Origin: 3107 sp001483205
GTDB lineage: Bacteria; Pseudomonadota; Alphaproteobacteria; Rhodobacterales; Rhodobacteraceae
Assembly (NCBI GenBank): GCA_964291375.2
Contig: OZ219809.1
Span: forward strand, 434,001 to 498,000
Direction of reading: 5' to 3'
DNA: 64,000 bases
A model generated the notes under the pieces. That model was not told where the DNA came from and did no database searches. It saw nothing but the letters and a program-made list of their open reading frames with translations. Below, piece after piece: positions 17,791 through 27,607 of the stretch (positions are counted from its first letter, which is position 1; each line of letters opens with the position of its first letter). Made by a program: the position numbers and the translations under genes.

Positions 17791-17829
17791 AGGTCCGTGA
17801 CGCCGGGTTACTTTGGCGCATCCGGGGCG

Positions 17830-19365
17830 TCAATCTCTAATTAAAACCTGCCGCCGCACCAGCATCATCCCGCCCGCGCAGAGGATCAGCACCACCCATA
17901 CCGGCGCGTCACCGGTGCGGCTGTAGAACGTGGCGGGCAGAGCGGGCGGCAGGGGCGCGTCCAGATGACCCGCTTCGTTCAGCGGCAGCGCCGCGCGCAC
18001 CCGCCCGTGCCCGTCAATCACCGCCGATATGCCGGTATTGGCGGCCCGCACCAGCGGCAACCCCTGTTCCACCGCCCGAAACCGGGTCTGCGCCAGGTGC
18101 TGATACGGCCCCGAAAATCGCCCGAACCACGCATCGTTGGTGATCTGCAACAACCACCGTGGCCTTTCGGGCGCGGCGCGCCCCACCTGCGGAAAAATCG
18201 CCTCATAGCAGATCAGCGGCAGGGCCGTCCCCAGTTCAGGGCCGAAATCCAGCATGGCGGGGCCGGGGCCGGGCGCATAACCGAACCCGCTTTGCGCAGC
18301 AAAGGCAGAGACACCAAACCGCGCCGCCTGATTGCTGAGCGGCACGTATTCACCGAACGGCACAAGGCGATGCTTGTCGTAAATCTGTTCTGTCCGGCCG
18401 TCGGGGCCGATGACGATCAGGCTGTTGTGATAGCCGCTCTCGCCCCGGCGCTGAATGCCTGCGACCAGCGGTCGGCCCTTCGCCGCCCCGGACATCGCCG
18501 CGATCAGGTGCTCCGCCCGCCCCAGCAATGCAGGCACCGAGGTTTCCGGCCAGATGATCAGATCGGGCGCACCCCCGGCGGCAGTCAGCGCCACCGCCCG
18601 CTCGAAAAACACCGGCATCATTGTCGGCTCCCATTTCAGGTGCTGCGCCGCGTTCGGCTGCACGATGCGCAAGGTTGGGCCGGGGGGGTCTGCCGGTGAT
18701 GGCGGGTCGCCGGGGCGCATCCCCCAGGCAAGGCCGATGAAAACCGTCCACACCGCCGCGACCACCATCGCCGCGCCCCGAGGCCGGGACAGCGCCGCAA
18801 TCGCCCCGTAACATCCGCATGTCGCCAGCAGGGTCAGAAATGTCAGCCCGTGCGGGCCGATAAGGGCCGCGATGTGCATGGGGGCCGCGCCGGTCCAGAC
18901 ATAGGCAGGCAAGGCCCACGGGAACCCGGTCAGCAGATAAGAGCGCAGCATTTCCGCCAGGCTGAGCGTGACCACCAGCGCCAGAGCCGCCCCGCGCCGC
19001 CCGCCAAGCCAGCGGGCAAACCCGAACCCCGCCGCCCAGAACAGCCCCAGCCCGGCAGAGGTGCCGATAAGAGCAAACGGGGCCATCCAGCCATGCCGCG
19101 CGGGGTCAACCAGAAAAGGTTCGACAATCCACAGCAGGGTCAGCCCGAAATAACCGGTCCCTGCTGCCCAGCCGGTGGCCGCCGCCTGTCGGTTCGTTGG
19201 CGCGGCCCCCAACACCATGGAAAGGGCCGCCAGCCCGATCAGCGACACCCACCAGAGCGACCACGGGTCATGCCCGAGACCGGTTGCCGCGCCGATGATC
19301 AGGGCCATGGCCATGCGCGCACGCGGCCCGGTCTCTGCCCACCGGCGGGCGGCGGGGTTATTCAT
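17830..19365 (-). CDS. lnt: apolipoprotein N-acyltransferase
   Basis: Lnt is an inner-membrane enzyme that adds the third acyl chain to lipoproteins. The 511-residue protein has several N-terminal membrane helices and then a nitrilase-like domain. The catalytic triad is visible as Glu in WPETSVP, Lys in YDKHRLVPFGEYVP and Cys in LICYEAIFP. The start ATG 19365 overlaps the end of corC by 8 nt; the longer open frame to 19422 reads into corC and is rejected. The stop lies 40 nt from the metK riboswitch, so some metK message may come from read-through. Confidence 0.95.
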   Translation of the reverse strand: MNNPAARRWAETGPRARMAMALIIGAATGLGHDPWSLWWVSLIGLAALSMVLGAAPTNRQAAATGWAAGTGYFGLTLLWIVEPFLVDPARHGWMAPFALIGTSAGLGLFWAAGFGFARWLGGRRGAALALVVTLSLAEMLRSYLLTGFPWALPAYVWTGAAPMHIAALIGPHGLTFLTLLATCGCYGAIAALSRPRGAAMVVAAVWTVFIGLAWGMRPGDPPSPADPPGPTLRIVQPNAAQHLKWEPTMMPVFFERAVALTAAGGAPDLIIWPETSVPALLGRAEHLIAAMSGAAKGRPLVAGIQRRGESGYHNSLIVIGPDGRTEQIYDKHRLVPFGEYVPLSNQAARFGVSAFAAQSGFGYAPGPGPAMLDFGPELGTALPLICYEAIFPQVGRAAPERPRWLLQITNDAWFGRFSGPYQHLAQTRFRAVEQGLPLVRAANTGISAVIDGHGRVRAALPLNEAGHLDAPLPPALPATFYSRTGDAPVWVVLILCAGGMMLVRRQVLIRD

Positions 19366-20245
19366 GCGCTGCCGACGTGCCAAGATGAACGCGCAGACGC
19401 TTGATCCGGCGCGCATCCGCATCGACCACCTCGAAATCCGGCCCCGCCGGGTGGCGGATCATCTCGCCCCGCGCAGGCACCCGCCCGCTCAGCACGAAGA
19501 CCAGGCCGCCCAGGGTATCGACCTCTTCATCGTCCACGCCTTCGGTCAGGTCGATACCGGTTTCCCCGGCGAACTCGTCAAGCGGGGTTCTGGCCTCGGC
19601 CAGATAGCAGCCCTCTTTCTCCAGCGTCCAGAACCGGCCTTCGTCAATGTCGTGTTCGTCCTCAATCTCGCCGATAACGGTCTCGATCAGGTCTTCGATG
19701 GTCACCAGCCCGTCCACCCCGCCATATTCGTCGATGACCAGCGCCATATGGGTGCGGTCGCTCTGCATCTTCTGAAGCAGCACGCCGACAGGCATTGACG
19801 GCGGCGCATAGAGCAGCGGGCGCGCCAGAGCAGCAACGGCAAAATCGCCGTTCCCCGCCCCGTTGAACCCGTATTTCAGGGCAAAGTCCTTCAGGTGGAT
19901 CAGGCCGATGGGGGAATCGAGTGTGCCGGAATAGACCGGCAGGCGCGTCAGGCCGCTGTTGCGAAATATCCGCGCCAGGGCGTCGCGGTCAATATCGTCG
20001 GGGACGGCCACGATTTCGGCCTTGGGAATGGCGACATCATCAACCCGCAGCCGCCGCAGGTTGAGCATCCCGTGCGGCTGGCTGTCCTGCACGGCAGGGG
20101 CATTCGCCGCCCCGGTCCTGTCAACATGTTCGCCGTTCAGAGACAGAGCGCCGACGATGCGGCTGAAAAATCCCTGCCCGGAGTTCTCGTCACAATCCTG
20201 CGCGCTTTGCGCTGCGCCAGGCGATCCGTCGGTTGTGTCGCCCAT
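19358..20245 (-). CDS. corC: CorC/HlyC-family protein with paired CBS domains
   Basis: The product is a 295-residue cytosolic member of the CorC family, linked to Mg/Co efflux or adenine-nucleotide sensing. Two CBS motifs occupy about residues 65-190 (IPKAEIVAVPDDIDRDAL and later ALVIDEYGGVDGLVTIEDL). The C-terminal transporter-associated CorC_HlyC domain follows. The membrane DUF21 domain of larger relatives is absent. Start ATG 20245 has AAGGA a few bases upstream. It lies between ybeY and lnt, the order usual in alphaproteobacteria. Actual function in this family remains uncertain. Confidence 0.9.
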   Translation of the reverse strand: MGDTTDGSPGAAQSAQDCDENSGQGFFSRIVGALSLNGEHVDRTGAANAPAVQDSQPHGMLNLRRLRVDDVAIPKAEIVAVPDDIDRDALARIFRNSGLTRLPVYSGTLDSPIGLIHLKDFALKYGFNGAGNGDFAVAALARPLLYAPPSMPVGVLLQKMQSDRTHMALVIDEYGGVDGLVTIEDLIETVIGEIEDEHDIDEGRFWTLEKEGCYLAEARTPLDEFAGETGIDLTEGVDDEEVDTLGGLVFVLSGRVPARGEMIRHPAGPDFEVVDADARRIKRLRVHLGTSAAHE

Positions 20246-20289
20246 TGGTCCTTTCCGAATACATCGCCTGTGGCGGGGCCGCCGCAGAC

Positions 20290-20769
20290 TCACCCCTCAT
20301 ATGGGTTGGAAATGCCCAGTTTGCCAAGTATTTTTATTTCAAGTGCTTCCATTGTCGCCGCATCTGTGTCGTTGATGTGATCATAACCCAACAGGTGCAG
20401 GGTGCCGTGAACGATCAGATGGGTGACGTGATCGGCTATGGCGGTGCCGTTCTGTGCCGCTTCGCGCGCGCAGGTGTCATAGGCGATGGCGATGTCGCCG
20501 AGCGCTGTTGGGGTTTCCCCGGTTTCCCCGCCCGCGCGGGTTTCGGGGTGGCCTGACGGCCAGGACAGCACGTTGGTCGGGTGCGGTTTGCCGCGAAAGG
20601 CGGCGTTGAGTTTGGTCATCCGGGTGTCGTCACAGCCGAGGACGCAGATTTCAAACCGCGCCGGGTCAAGGCCAAGCGCGCAGAGTGCGCCGGTGGTGGC
20701 GCGGGCGGACAGGGTTTCCAGGCCGACGGACCGCCAGCGGGTATCTTCAGGGATGGTTTCGGTGACCAT
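20290..20769 (-). CDS. ybeY: endoribonuclease YbeY
   Basis: YbeY is a zinc endoribonuclease for 16S rRNA 3'-end maturation and ribosome quality control. The zinc motif HGTLHLLGYDH is clear near residue 120, and the conserved core RGKPHPTNVLSWP precedes it. The frame is open to 20874, but the N-terminus VTETIPEDTRWRSVGLE at ATG 20769 aligns with alphaproteobacterial homologues, giving 159 residues. The ribosome site there is weak, so a start at the Met-Met about 20 codons upstream is possible. It is divergent from trpA. Confidence 0.92.
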   Translation of the reverse strand: MVTETIPEDTRWRSVGLETLSARATTGALCALGLDPARFEICVLGCDDTRMTKLNAAFRGKPHPTNVLSWPSGHPETRAGGETGETPTALGDIAIAYDTCAREAAQNGTAIADHVTHLIVHGTLHLLGYDHINDTDAATMEALEIKILGKLGISNPYEG

Positions 20770-20915
20770 GGGGCGGGCATACTCCGCTGCTGCCGGGCGA
20801 TAAAGCGGAATCGGGCAGGTCGGGGCCATCATGCACCCATCATGCAGCAGTCCCGGGGATTGATTTCCGCGCAAATTTTCCGCACATCAGGGCCAGCTTT
20901 GGCAAAGGAAACCCC

Positions 20916-21713
20916 ATGACCCGCATTGATGCCCGGTTCGCGCACCTGAAAGCAAACGGCAGAAAGGCCTTCGTCGCCTATATAATGGCGGGCGACCCCG
21001 ATTTCGCCACATCGTTAGAGCTTGTCAGGGGGCTGCCGGGGGCGGGCGTGGACGTGATCGAACTGGGCCTGCCGTTCACCGACCCGATGGCGGACGGCCC
21101 GGCGATCCAGTTGGCGGGCCAGCGCGCGCTTGATGCGGGGATGACCCTGCGCAAGACCCTCGATCTGGCGGCGGCATTTCGCAAGACTGATGACAGCACC
21201 CCGATCGTGCTGATGGGATACTATAACCCGATCCACAGCCGGGGGGTTGATCGGTTTCTGGCCGAGGCAAAGGCGGCGGGGATTGACGGCCTGATCGTGG
21301 TTGATCTGCCGCCGGAAGAGGATGATGAGCTGTGCCTGCCCGCGCGGAAGGCTGGCCTGAGCTTCATCCGCCTTGCCACGCCGACGACCGATGCAAAGCG
21401 CCTGCCCAGAGTGCTGCAAAACACGTCGGGCTTTGTCTATTATGTGTCCATCACCGGGATCACCGGCGCGGCAGAGGCGCGCCCGGCGGAAGTCGCGCCC
21501 GAGGTCGCCCGGATCGGGGCGGCGACCGATCTGCCGGTTGTCGTCGGGTTCGGCGTCAACACGCCCGAGCAGTCAGAAGCAATTGCAGGTGTTGCTGACG
21601 GGGTGGTGGTGGGTTCCGCCATCGTCCGGCGGGTCGGCGAGGGTCGCCCGGTGGCCGAGGTGCTGGAGTTTGTCAGGTCGCTGGCCGAGGGGGCGCATCG
21701 GGTCGGGGGGTGA
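20916..21713 (+). CDS. trpA: tryptophan synthase alpha subunit
   Basis: TrpA cleaves indole-3-glycerol phosphate and passes indole to TrpB. The 265-residue TIM barrel shows the catalytic Glu and Asp in VIELGLPFTDPMADGP, and the phosphate-binding region near VVGFGVNTPEQ and VVVGSAIV. It stands alone here, without trpB or trpF next door, and starts divergently from ybeY with a 146-nt gap to that gene's chosen start. A degenerate interspersed repeat follows its stop. Confidence 0.97.
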   Translation: MTRIDARFAHLKANGRKAFVAYIMAGDPDFATSLELVRGLPGAGVDVIELGLPFTDPMADGPAIQLAGQRALDAGMTLRKTLDLAAAFRKTDDSTPIVLMGYYNPIHSRGVDRFLAEAKAAGIDGLIVVDLPPEEDDELCLPARKAGLSFIRLATPTTDAKRLPRVLQNTSGFVYYVSITGITGAAEARPAEVAPEVARIGAATDLPVVVGFGVNTPEQSEAIAGVADGVVVGSAIVRRVGEGRPVAEVLEFVRSLAEGAHRVGG

Positions 21714-21734
21714 GGGCCGAACGGGTGAAGCCCC

Positions 21735-21798
21735 GACAGAATGGCGCATCGGTGGCCAAATAGCCCGCCCGGCCCAGGCAAATATGGCAGAGGCTTTA
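21735..21798. repeat. degenerate family 1 element (copy I)
   Basis: This 64-bp remnant begins with GACAGAATGGCGCATCGG, close to the family 1 left tip, continues into TGGCCAAAT as in copy B, and ends in the right tip GGCAGAGGCTTTA. The interior is almost wholly deleted. The right tip supplies the TAA stop of the convergent GNAT gene. Just upstream (21714-21734) lies a fragment (GGGCCGAACGGGTGAAGCCC) that also occurs inside copy E. Confidence 0.6.
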
Positions 21799-22302
21799 TG
21801 ACACCGCGCCCCGGCTCGGTGATGCGCGTTTCACCGGCCCCCGGACGCCCCCCCACGCGCCCGGCACCAACGCCAGCCCCAGCACTCTTTCGGGGTTGGT
21901 CGGTGGCGGCATCCCCACACCGCTCAGAGGCCCGAACCCGAACCGGCCATAATAGGACGCATCCCCGACAAGCATCACCCGCGTCCAGCCGCCGTGTTCC
22001 GCCCGCCGCAGGCTTTCCCGAATCAGGTATCCCCCCAGTCCTTCGCTCTGTCGTGTCGGGTGAACGGCGATAGGGCCAAGCAACAGGGCCGCCCGGCCCG
22101 CCACGCAGACCGGCCAGTGGCGGATGGCGGCGGCCAGCACCCCGTTTTCGTCCCGCGCCACAAGGCACAACCCGGCAACCGGGGCCACGCCGTCGCGCAG
22201 ACGATAGGATGACAGCGCCTCCCGCCCCGGCGCGAAGCACAGATCATAGAGCGCCTCGACTTCCCACCAGTCCGGCGCGGTTTCCACCGAGATCGTGATC
22301 AA
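21796..22302 (-). CDS. GNAT-family N-acetyltransferase
   Basis: The product is a predicted cytosolic acetyl-CoA-dependent acyltransferase of about 168 residues. The acetyl-CoA-binding region reads LLLGPIAVHPTRQSEGLGGYLIRESL, with the GNAT loop in variant form, and the family tail MLVGDASYYGRFGFGP is present. The acceptor is unknown. I prefer TTG 22302, which has AAGGAG at a good distance and yields the common N-terminus ITISVETAPDWWEVEALYD; an alternative GTG at 22335 adds 11 residues. The stop codon lies within the tip of a repeat, so the last residues may not be ancestral. Confidence 0.82.
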   Translation of the reverse strand: MITISVETAPDWWEVEALYDLCFAPGREALSSYRLRDGVAPVAGLCLVARDENGVLAAAIRHWPVCVAGRAALLLGPIAVHPTRQSEGLGGYLIRESLRRAEHGGWTRVMLVGDASYYGRFGFGPLSGVGMPPPTNPERVLGLALVPGAWGGVRGPVKRASPSRGAVS

Positions 22303-22465
22303 GCCCGCCTCTCCTTCGTCAGGCGTCCGGGCCACGCCCGCGCCGGAAAGTCCCGCCGCCCGCTGAAACCGGTTTCCCTGATGACGCGGTTTGATCTAGC
22401 ATGGGGGCGGGAAGGCGGCAACGGGAGGGCGGGACATGTCTTGCAGATCGGACAATTCTTGCTGG

Positions 22466-22681
22466 AGACCTCTGCATAATGGCGCGTCAGTGGCCAAACT
22501 GTCCGCCCGGCGCTTGCGCCGGGCAGCGCCTGCCTGCCCGTTCCCCCGGCAGGCGCTCTAAACGTATCAACTCTTTGCAGTGTATGGGCTTTATGGCGAG
22601 GCCACCGCCAATGTGGAATGCCGGAAAAAGCGCCCGCCCAGGCAGGCGGCTGCCCGGCTCGGCCAATATACAGAGGTCTTT
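22466..22681. repeat. interspersed TIR element, family 1, copy B
   Basis: This 216-bp element runs from GAGACCTCTGCATAATGGCG to GCCAATATACAGAGGTCTTT, which are near-perfect inverted tips. Inside are hairpins GCCCGGCGC/GCGCCGGGC and the CGCCTGCC family block, followed by a conserved segment around AATGTGGAATGCCGGAAAAA. It fills most of the gap between the GNAT gene and mtnP and ends 25 nt before the mtnP ATG, so the mtnP leader probably starts in or right after the element. The remaining upstream part (22303-22465) shows no gene. Confidence 0.88.
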
Positions 22682-22706
22682 GCAGACCGGAAAGCATTGG
22701 TGCGGC

Positions 22707-23579
22707 ATGAAAACCTGTATCGGCATTATCGGCGGCTCCGGCGTTTATGAGATCGACGGGCTGGAAGGGGCGGCGTGGGCAGAGGTCGAAACCCCCTGGG
22801 GCGCGCCGTCTGACGCCATCCTGACCGGCCGTCTGAACGGCGTTCCGATAGCATTTCTGCCCCGCCACGGGCGCGGTCATGTTCACACACCGACAACCGT
22901 GCCCTATCGCGCCAATATCGACGCCCTGAAACGGCTGGGGGTCAGCGATGTGGTCTCGGTTTCGGCCTGCGGATCGTTTCGCGAGACCATGGCCCCCGGC
23001 GATTTCGTCATCGTTGATCAGTTCATTGACCGCACCTTCGGGCGGGAAAAGAGCTTTTTCGGCACGGGGTGCGTTGCGCATGTCTCTGTCGCGCATCCGG
23101 TTTGCGGCAGGCTTGGCCGTGCCTGTGCGACAGCGGCGGGGCAGGCGGGTGTCACCGTGCATCAGGGCGGCGTCTATCTGGCGATGGAGGGGCCGCAGTT
23201 TTCCACGGTTGCCGAATCAAGGCTGTATCGGGAGGTCTGGGGCTGCGATGTGATCGGCATGACCAATATGCCGGAGGCCAAGCTGGCCCGTGAGGCAGAG
23301 CTTTGTTATGCGTCCGTGGCCATGGTGACGGATTATGACAGTTGGCACCCGGACCATGGCACCGTTGATATATCAGAGATCATCGCCACCCTTGCCGGGA
23401 ATGCTGCCGGGGCGCGGGCGCTGGTTGCGGGGTTGCCGGATGTGCTCGGGGGGGTGCGCGCGCCGTGCCCGCAGGGATGTGACCGGGCGCTCGACCACGC
23501 CATCCTGACCGCCCCCGAGAGGCGCGATCCGGCACTGGTGGCAAAGCTGGATGCGGTGGCGGGGCGGGTGCTGCGGTGA
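22707..23579 (+). CDS. mtnP: S-methyl-5'-thioadenosine phosphorylase
   Basis: MtnP splits methylthioadenosine (from polyamine or homoserine-lactone synthesis) into adenine and methylthioribose-1-phosphate. The 290-residue protein begins GIIGGSGVYEIDG. It has the phosphate/purine sites PRHGRGHVHTPTTVPYRANI and the substrate loop MTNMPEAKLAREAELCYA, all typical of MTAP rather than plain purine phosphorylase. The open frame continues upstream through the repeat, but ATG 22707 is the conserved start. No strong ribosome site is seen (GGAAAG is 11 nt away). Confidence 0.94.
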   Translation: MKTCIGIIGGSGVYEIDGLEGAAWAEVETPWGAPSDAILTGRLNGVPIAFLPRHGRGHVHTPTTVPYRANIDALKRLGVSDVVSVSACGSFRETMAPGDFVIVDQFIDRTFGREKSFFGTGCVAHVSVAHPVCGRLGRACATAAGQAGVTVHQGGVYLAMEGPQFSTVAESRLYREVWGCDVIGMTNMPEAKLAREAELCYASVAMVTDYDSWHPDHGTVDISEIIATLAGNAAGARALVAGLPDVLGGVRAPCPQGCDRALDHAILTAPERRDPALVAKLDAVAGRVLR

Positions 23580-23663
23580 AGGGGCTTTCGGGGACAGGCG
23601 CGTGAACCATCCGCAGGGCCGCGCTGCGTCACCCCTCAATGGCGTGGCCCGCCCCCCTTGCAG

Positions 23664-23733
23664 GCCGGACGCGGGTTTTGCCTCTTTCCCGGAATGTAAG
23701 CGCATACATTTTTGGTGAAAGCGCTTACATTCA
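23664..23733. repeat. family 2 repeat with paired palindromes (truncated copy)
   Basis: GCCGGACGCGGGTTTTGCCT and the following bases recur at 31635 and 40437. The block contains TGTAAGCGCATACA (23695-23708) and TGAAAGCGCTTACA (23716-23729), two LacI-operator-like palindromes whose starts are exactly 21 bp apart. The right part of the repeat is missing and a short family 1 element abuts it. Confidence 0.75.
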
Positions 23734-23821
23734 AATATCTCTGCATAATGGCGCCCCTGTCCCGGCCCAAGCGTCGGGCCGATGGTTTGGCTATTGACGC
23801 GCTATAATACACAGGTCTTTA
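23734..23821. repeat. short family 1 element (copy G)
   Basis: An 88-bp internally deleted copy runs from AATATCTCTGCATAATGGCG to GCGCTATAATACACAGGTCT plus TTA. Read on the minus strand, its right tip TAAAGACCTGTG provides the TAA stop codon of manC. It directly abuts the truncated family 2 repeat. Confidence 0.8.
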
Positions 23822-25309
23822 CGAACGCTCAGCCAGCTCCGGAACCGGCGCGCGCCCTTCATCCCCCGCGCCCTCCTGCACACATACCCGGCCATAAGCG
23901 TCCTGATACCGCACAATATCATCCTCGCCCAGATACGCCCCGGTCTGCACCTCGATCAGCGACAGATCAACCTTGCCGGGGTTTTCCAGACGGTGCCGCG
24001 CGCCGGGCGGAATATAGACCGACTGATTCTCGCTCACCAGCCGCTGCCTGCCGTCAAGCGAAACCCGCGCCACCCCTGCAACGACAATCCAGTGCTCTGC
24101 CCGGTGAACATGGCTTTGCAGCGACAGCCGCCGCCCCGGTGGAACGACGATCTTTTTGACCTGAAAGCGCGGCCCCTCTGCCAGGGTCTCATACCACCCC
24201 CATGGCCGGTGATGACGCGGCAGGGTTTCCGCCTCGGGCGCGTTGTCCTGCTTCAGCGCCGCCACCGCCTGCCTGACCTGCTGAAGATGCCCCCTGTCGG
24301 CGACCAGCACCGCATCGCGCATCGCCACCACCGCAAGCCCCTCCAGCCCGATGCCGACCAGCAGCGGGCCGTCCTGTTCAGCGCGCAGCAACGTCTCGCG
24401 GCACCCCATCGCCATGACATTGCCCGCCTGCGCCATGCCCGCCGCGTCCGGCCCCATCTCTTGCCGGACGGTCTCCCAACCGCCCATGTCGGACCAGCCG
24501 CAGCGCAGGGGCATCACCGAGAGGTTACCGGCCTTTTCCATCACCACCCGGTCGATGGACCCCGCCGGTGCCCGGCGATACGCCTCTGCCCCGATGCGCA
24601 GAAAGCCCAAATCCGTGTGCGCGGTGGCCATTGCCGCCCGGCACGGGATTGTCATCCGGGGGGCCAGGCGCGCGAATGCGGCAATCAGATCATCGACGCG
24701 GCACAGGAACAGCCCGGCATTCCACAGGTGCCGCCCGTCGGCGCAGATGCGGCCCGCGCGCGCCGGGCCGGGCTTTTCGATGAAACGGACGACATCGCGG
24801 ACGTGCGGCGGCGCGCCCGCATCAAACGGTGTCGGCAATTCGAGATACCCATAGCCGGTCTCGGGGTGGTCCGGCGGCACGCCGAAACAGACAAAGCGCC
24901 CCTGCCGTGCCGCCTCTGCCGCGCCGGTTATTGCCGTGCGAAAGGCGGGCGCATCGCGGATCACATGGTCAGACGGGGCGAGGATCATCAGGTGATCACC
25001 CATCCCCCGCGCCGCGAGGTCAAGCGCCGCCACCAGCGCCGCCGGGCCGGTATCGCGCCTGCACGGCTCCAGCAGCACCCGCGCGGGGGCAGCCCCGGCC
25101 TCTGCCACCTGTTCGCGGGCCAGAAACCTGAAATCCTTATGCGTCAGGATCAGCGGCGGGGCAAAACCGCGCCCCCTGAGCCGGGTCAGGCAGGCCTGAA
25201 ACAGGCTCTTTTGCCCCGAAATCCTTGCGAACTGCTTCGGGTAGCCTTGCCGCGACACTGGCCACAGGCGTGTGCCCGCGCCGCCGCACAGAATCACCGG
25301 ATGAATCAT
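23819..25309 (-). CDS. manC: mannose-1-phosphate guanylyltransferase / mannose-6-phosphate isomerase
   Basis: This bifunctional enzyme makes GDP-mannose for exopolysaccharide or LPS sugars. The 496 residues start with the nucleotidyltransferase signature ILCGGAGTRLWPVSRQGYPKQF. The middle shows VRFIEKPGPARA and GYGYLELP, and the C-terminal type II isomerase cupin reads HRPWGWYETL, then VHRAEHWIVVAGVARV. The start ATG 25309 is set by this signature; the frame is open further upstream without homology. No other polysaccharide gene adjoins. The stop codon lies in a repeat tip, and the last residues (PVPELAERS) seem non-conserved. Confidence 0.94.
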   Translation of the reverse strand: MIHPVILCGGAGTRLWPVSRQGYPKQFARISGQKSLFQACLTRLRGRGFAPPLILTHKDFRFLAREQVAEAGAAPARVLLEPCRRDTGPAALVAALDLAARGMGDHLMILAPSDHVIRDAPAFRTAITGAAEAARQGRFVCFGVPPDHPETGYGYLELPTPFDAGAPPHVRDVVRFIEKPGPARAGRICADGRHLWNAGLFLCRVDDLIAAFARLAPRMTIPCRAAMATAHTDLGFLRIGAEAYRRAPAGSIDRVVMEKAGNLSVMPLRCGWSDMGGWETVRQEMGPDAAGMAQAGNVMAMGCRETLLRAEQDGPLLVGIGLEGLAVVAMRDAVLVADRGHLQQVRQAVAALKQDNAPEAETLPRHHRPWGWYETLAEGPRFQVKKIVVPPGRRLSLQSHVHRAEHWIVVAGVARVSLDGRQRLVSENQSVYIPPGARHRLENPGKVDLSLIEVQTGAYLGEDDIVRYQDAYGRVCVQEGAGDEGRAPVPELAERS

Positions 25310-25334
25310 GGTCGCACCGGAATCACAACCTTGA

Positions 25335-25358
25335 GGGTGTTTATGGCAAAATACACCC
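25335..25358. promoter_or_regulatory. inverted repeat upstream of manC
   Basis: GGGTGT and ACACCC form a 6-bp inverted repeat separated by 12 AT-rich bases, 26 bp upstream of the manC ATG in a divergent AT-rich gap. It may be an operator or a promoter-proximal hairpin. No regulator can be named. Confidence 0.3.
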
Positions 25359-25411
25359 CTAAAAGATGTATTTCCAGTGCTAATATCGCCTGACGACCGG
25401 ATTTTGTTTCC

Positions 25412-25460
25412 AAAGACCTCTCGCATAGGCGGGTAATTGGCACATCGGCGGCCACCGGGC
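25412..25460. repeat. solo or decayed family 1 tip (copy J)
   Basis: AAAGACCTCTCGCATAGGCG, then TAATTGGCACATCGGCGGCC, resembles the left tip and first bases of family 1 (CTGCATAATGGCGCATCGG) with a short insertion. No right tip is found before radA. It lies in the manC-radA divergent gap. Confidence 0.45.
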
Positions 25461-25534
25461 CGCGCCGCCCGCCCCGGCCCCCCTCGATCACCCCGGGGGC
25501 TTGCGCGCACATGGCGGGTGCGTCACAAGACGGC

Positions 25535-26916
<1,382 letters not shown>

Positions 26917-26920
26917 AGGC

Positions 26921-27478
26921 ATGGAAGGCTTTACCATCATCGACGGCATTGCCGCCATTCTGATCATTCTGTCGGCGTTTCTGGCCTATGCGCGCGGTTT
27001 CGCGCGCGAGGCGCTTGCCATCGGCGGTTGGGTTGCCGCCATCGCCATCGGCTATCTTTTTGCCGATGAGGTGCGCCCGTTTCTTGTTTCCGTGCCGGTC
27101 CTGAGCGACTTCCTCGGTGATCAGTGCGAGCTGGCGCTGCTGGCGAGTTTCGCGGTGGTGATGGTTGCCGGTCTGATCATAATGTCGATCTTCACCCCGT
27201 TCTTTTCCGGTCTGGTGCGAAATTCGGTGCTGGCCGGGCTGGATCAGGGCTTGGGCTTTTTGTTCGGGGTGGTGCGCGGGGCGCTTTTGGTCGTGGTCGC
27301 GCTGATGGTCTATGAGTTTACCGTGACCGGGGACAGTGTTCCGGTGATCGAAGACAGCCGCACGGCGGCGATTTTCGACACCCTGCGCGCAGAGATCAGC
27401 GAACGGTTGCCCGAAAACATCCCCGGTTGGCTGCAAGAGCGGTTCAACACCTTCGTTGTCGTGTGCGAAGAGGTCTGA
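26921..27478 (+). CDS. cvpA: CvpA family membrane protein
   Basis: This 185-residue inner-membrane protein has about four hydrophobic helices (DGIAAILIILSAFLAYARG and onward) and the CvpA-typical GFAREALAIGGW and SVLAGLDQGLGFLFGVVRG. CvpA homologues are linked to colicin V production and purF operons in enterobacteria and to septation or envelope maintenance elsewhere. Here it sits 4 nt after radA and before purF, the classic cvpA-purF neighbourhood. The biochemical role is unknown. Confidence 0.88.
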   Translation: MEGFTIIDGIAAILIILSAFLAYARGFAREALAIGGWVAAIAIGYLFADEVRPFLVSVPVLSDFLGDQCELALLASFAVVMVAGLIIMSIFTPFFSGLVRNSVLAGLDQGLGFLFGVVRGALLVVVALMVYEFTVTGDSVPVIEDSRTAAIFDTLRAEISERLPENIPGWLQERFNTFVVVCEEV

Positions 27479-27607
27479 TCGGGGTTGCGCCTCTGGTGTT
27501 CCGGGTCATGCCCTGCACGGAAGCCGCGATCCTCTGATGACAGCGCCGCCGAATGCAGGTATCAGGGGGCATCTTTTCTGCCAATGGGGGGCGGATTGTC
27601 AGCGAAC

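Noticed and set aside
23993..25393. 466-residue plus-strand ORF across manC
   Set aside because: Antisense to manC, which has all catalytic signatures.
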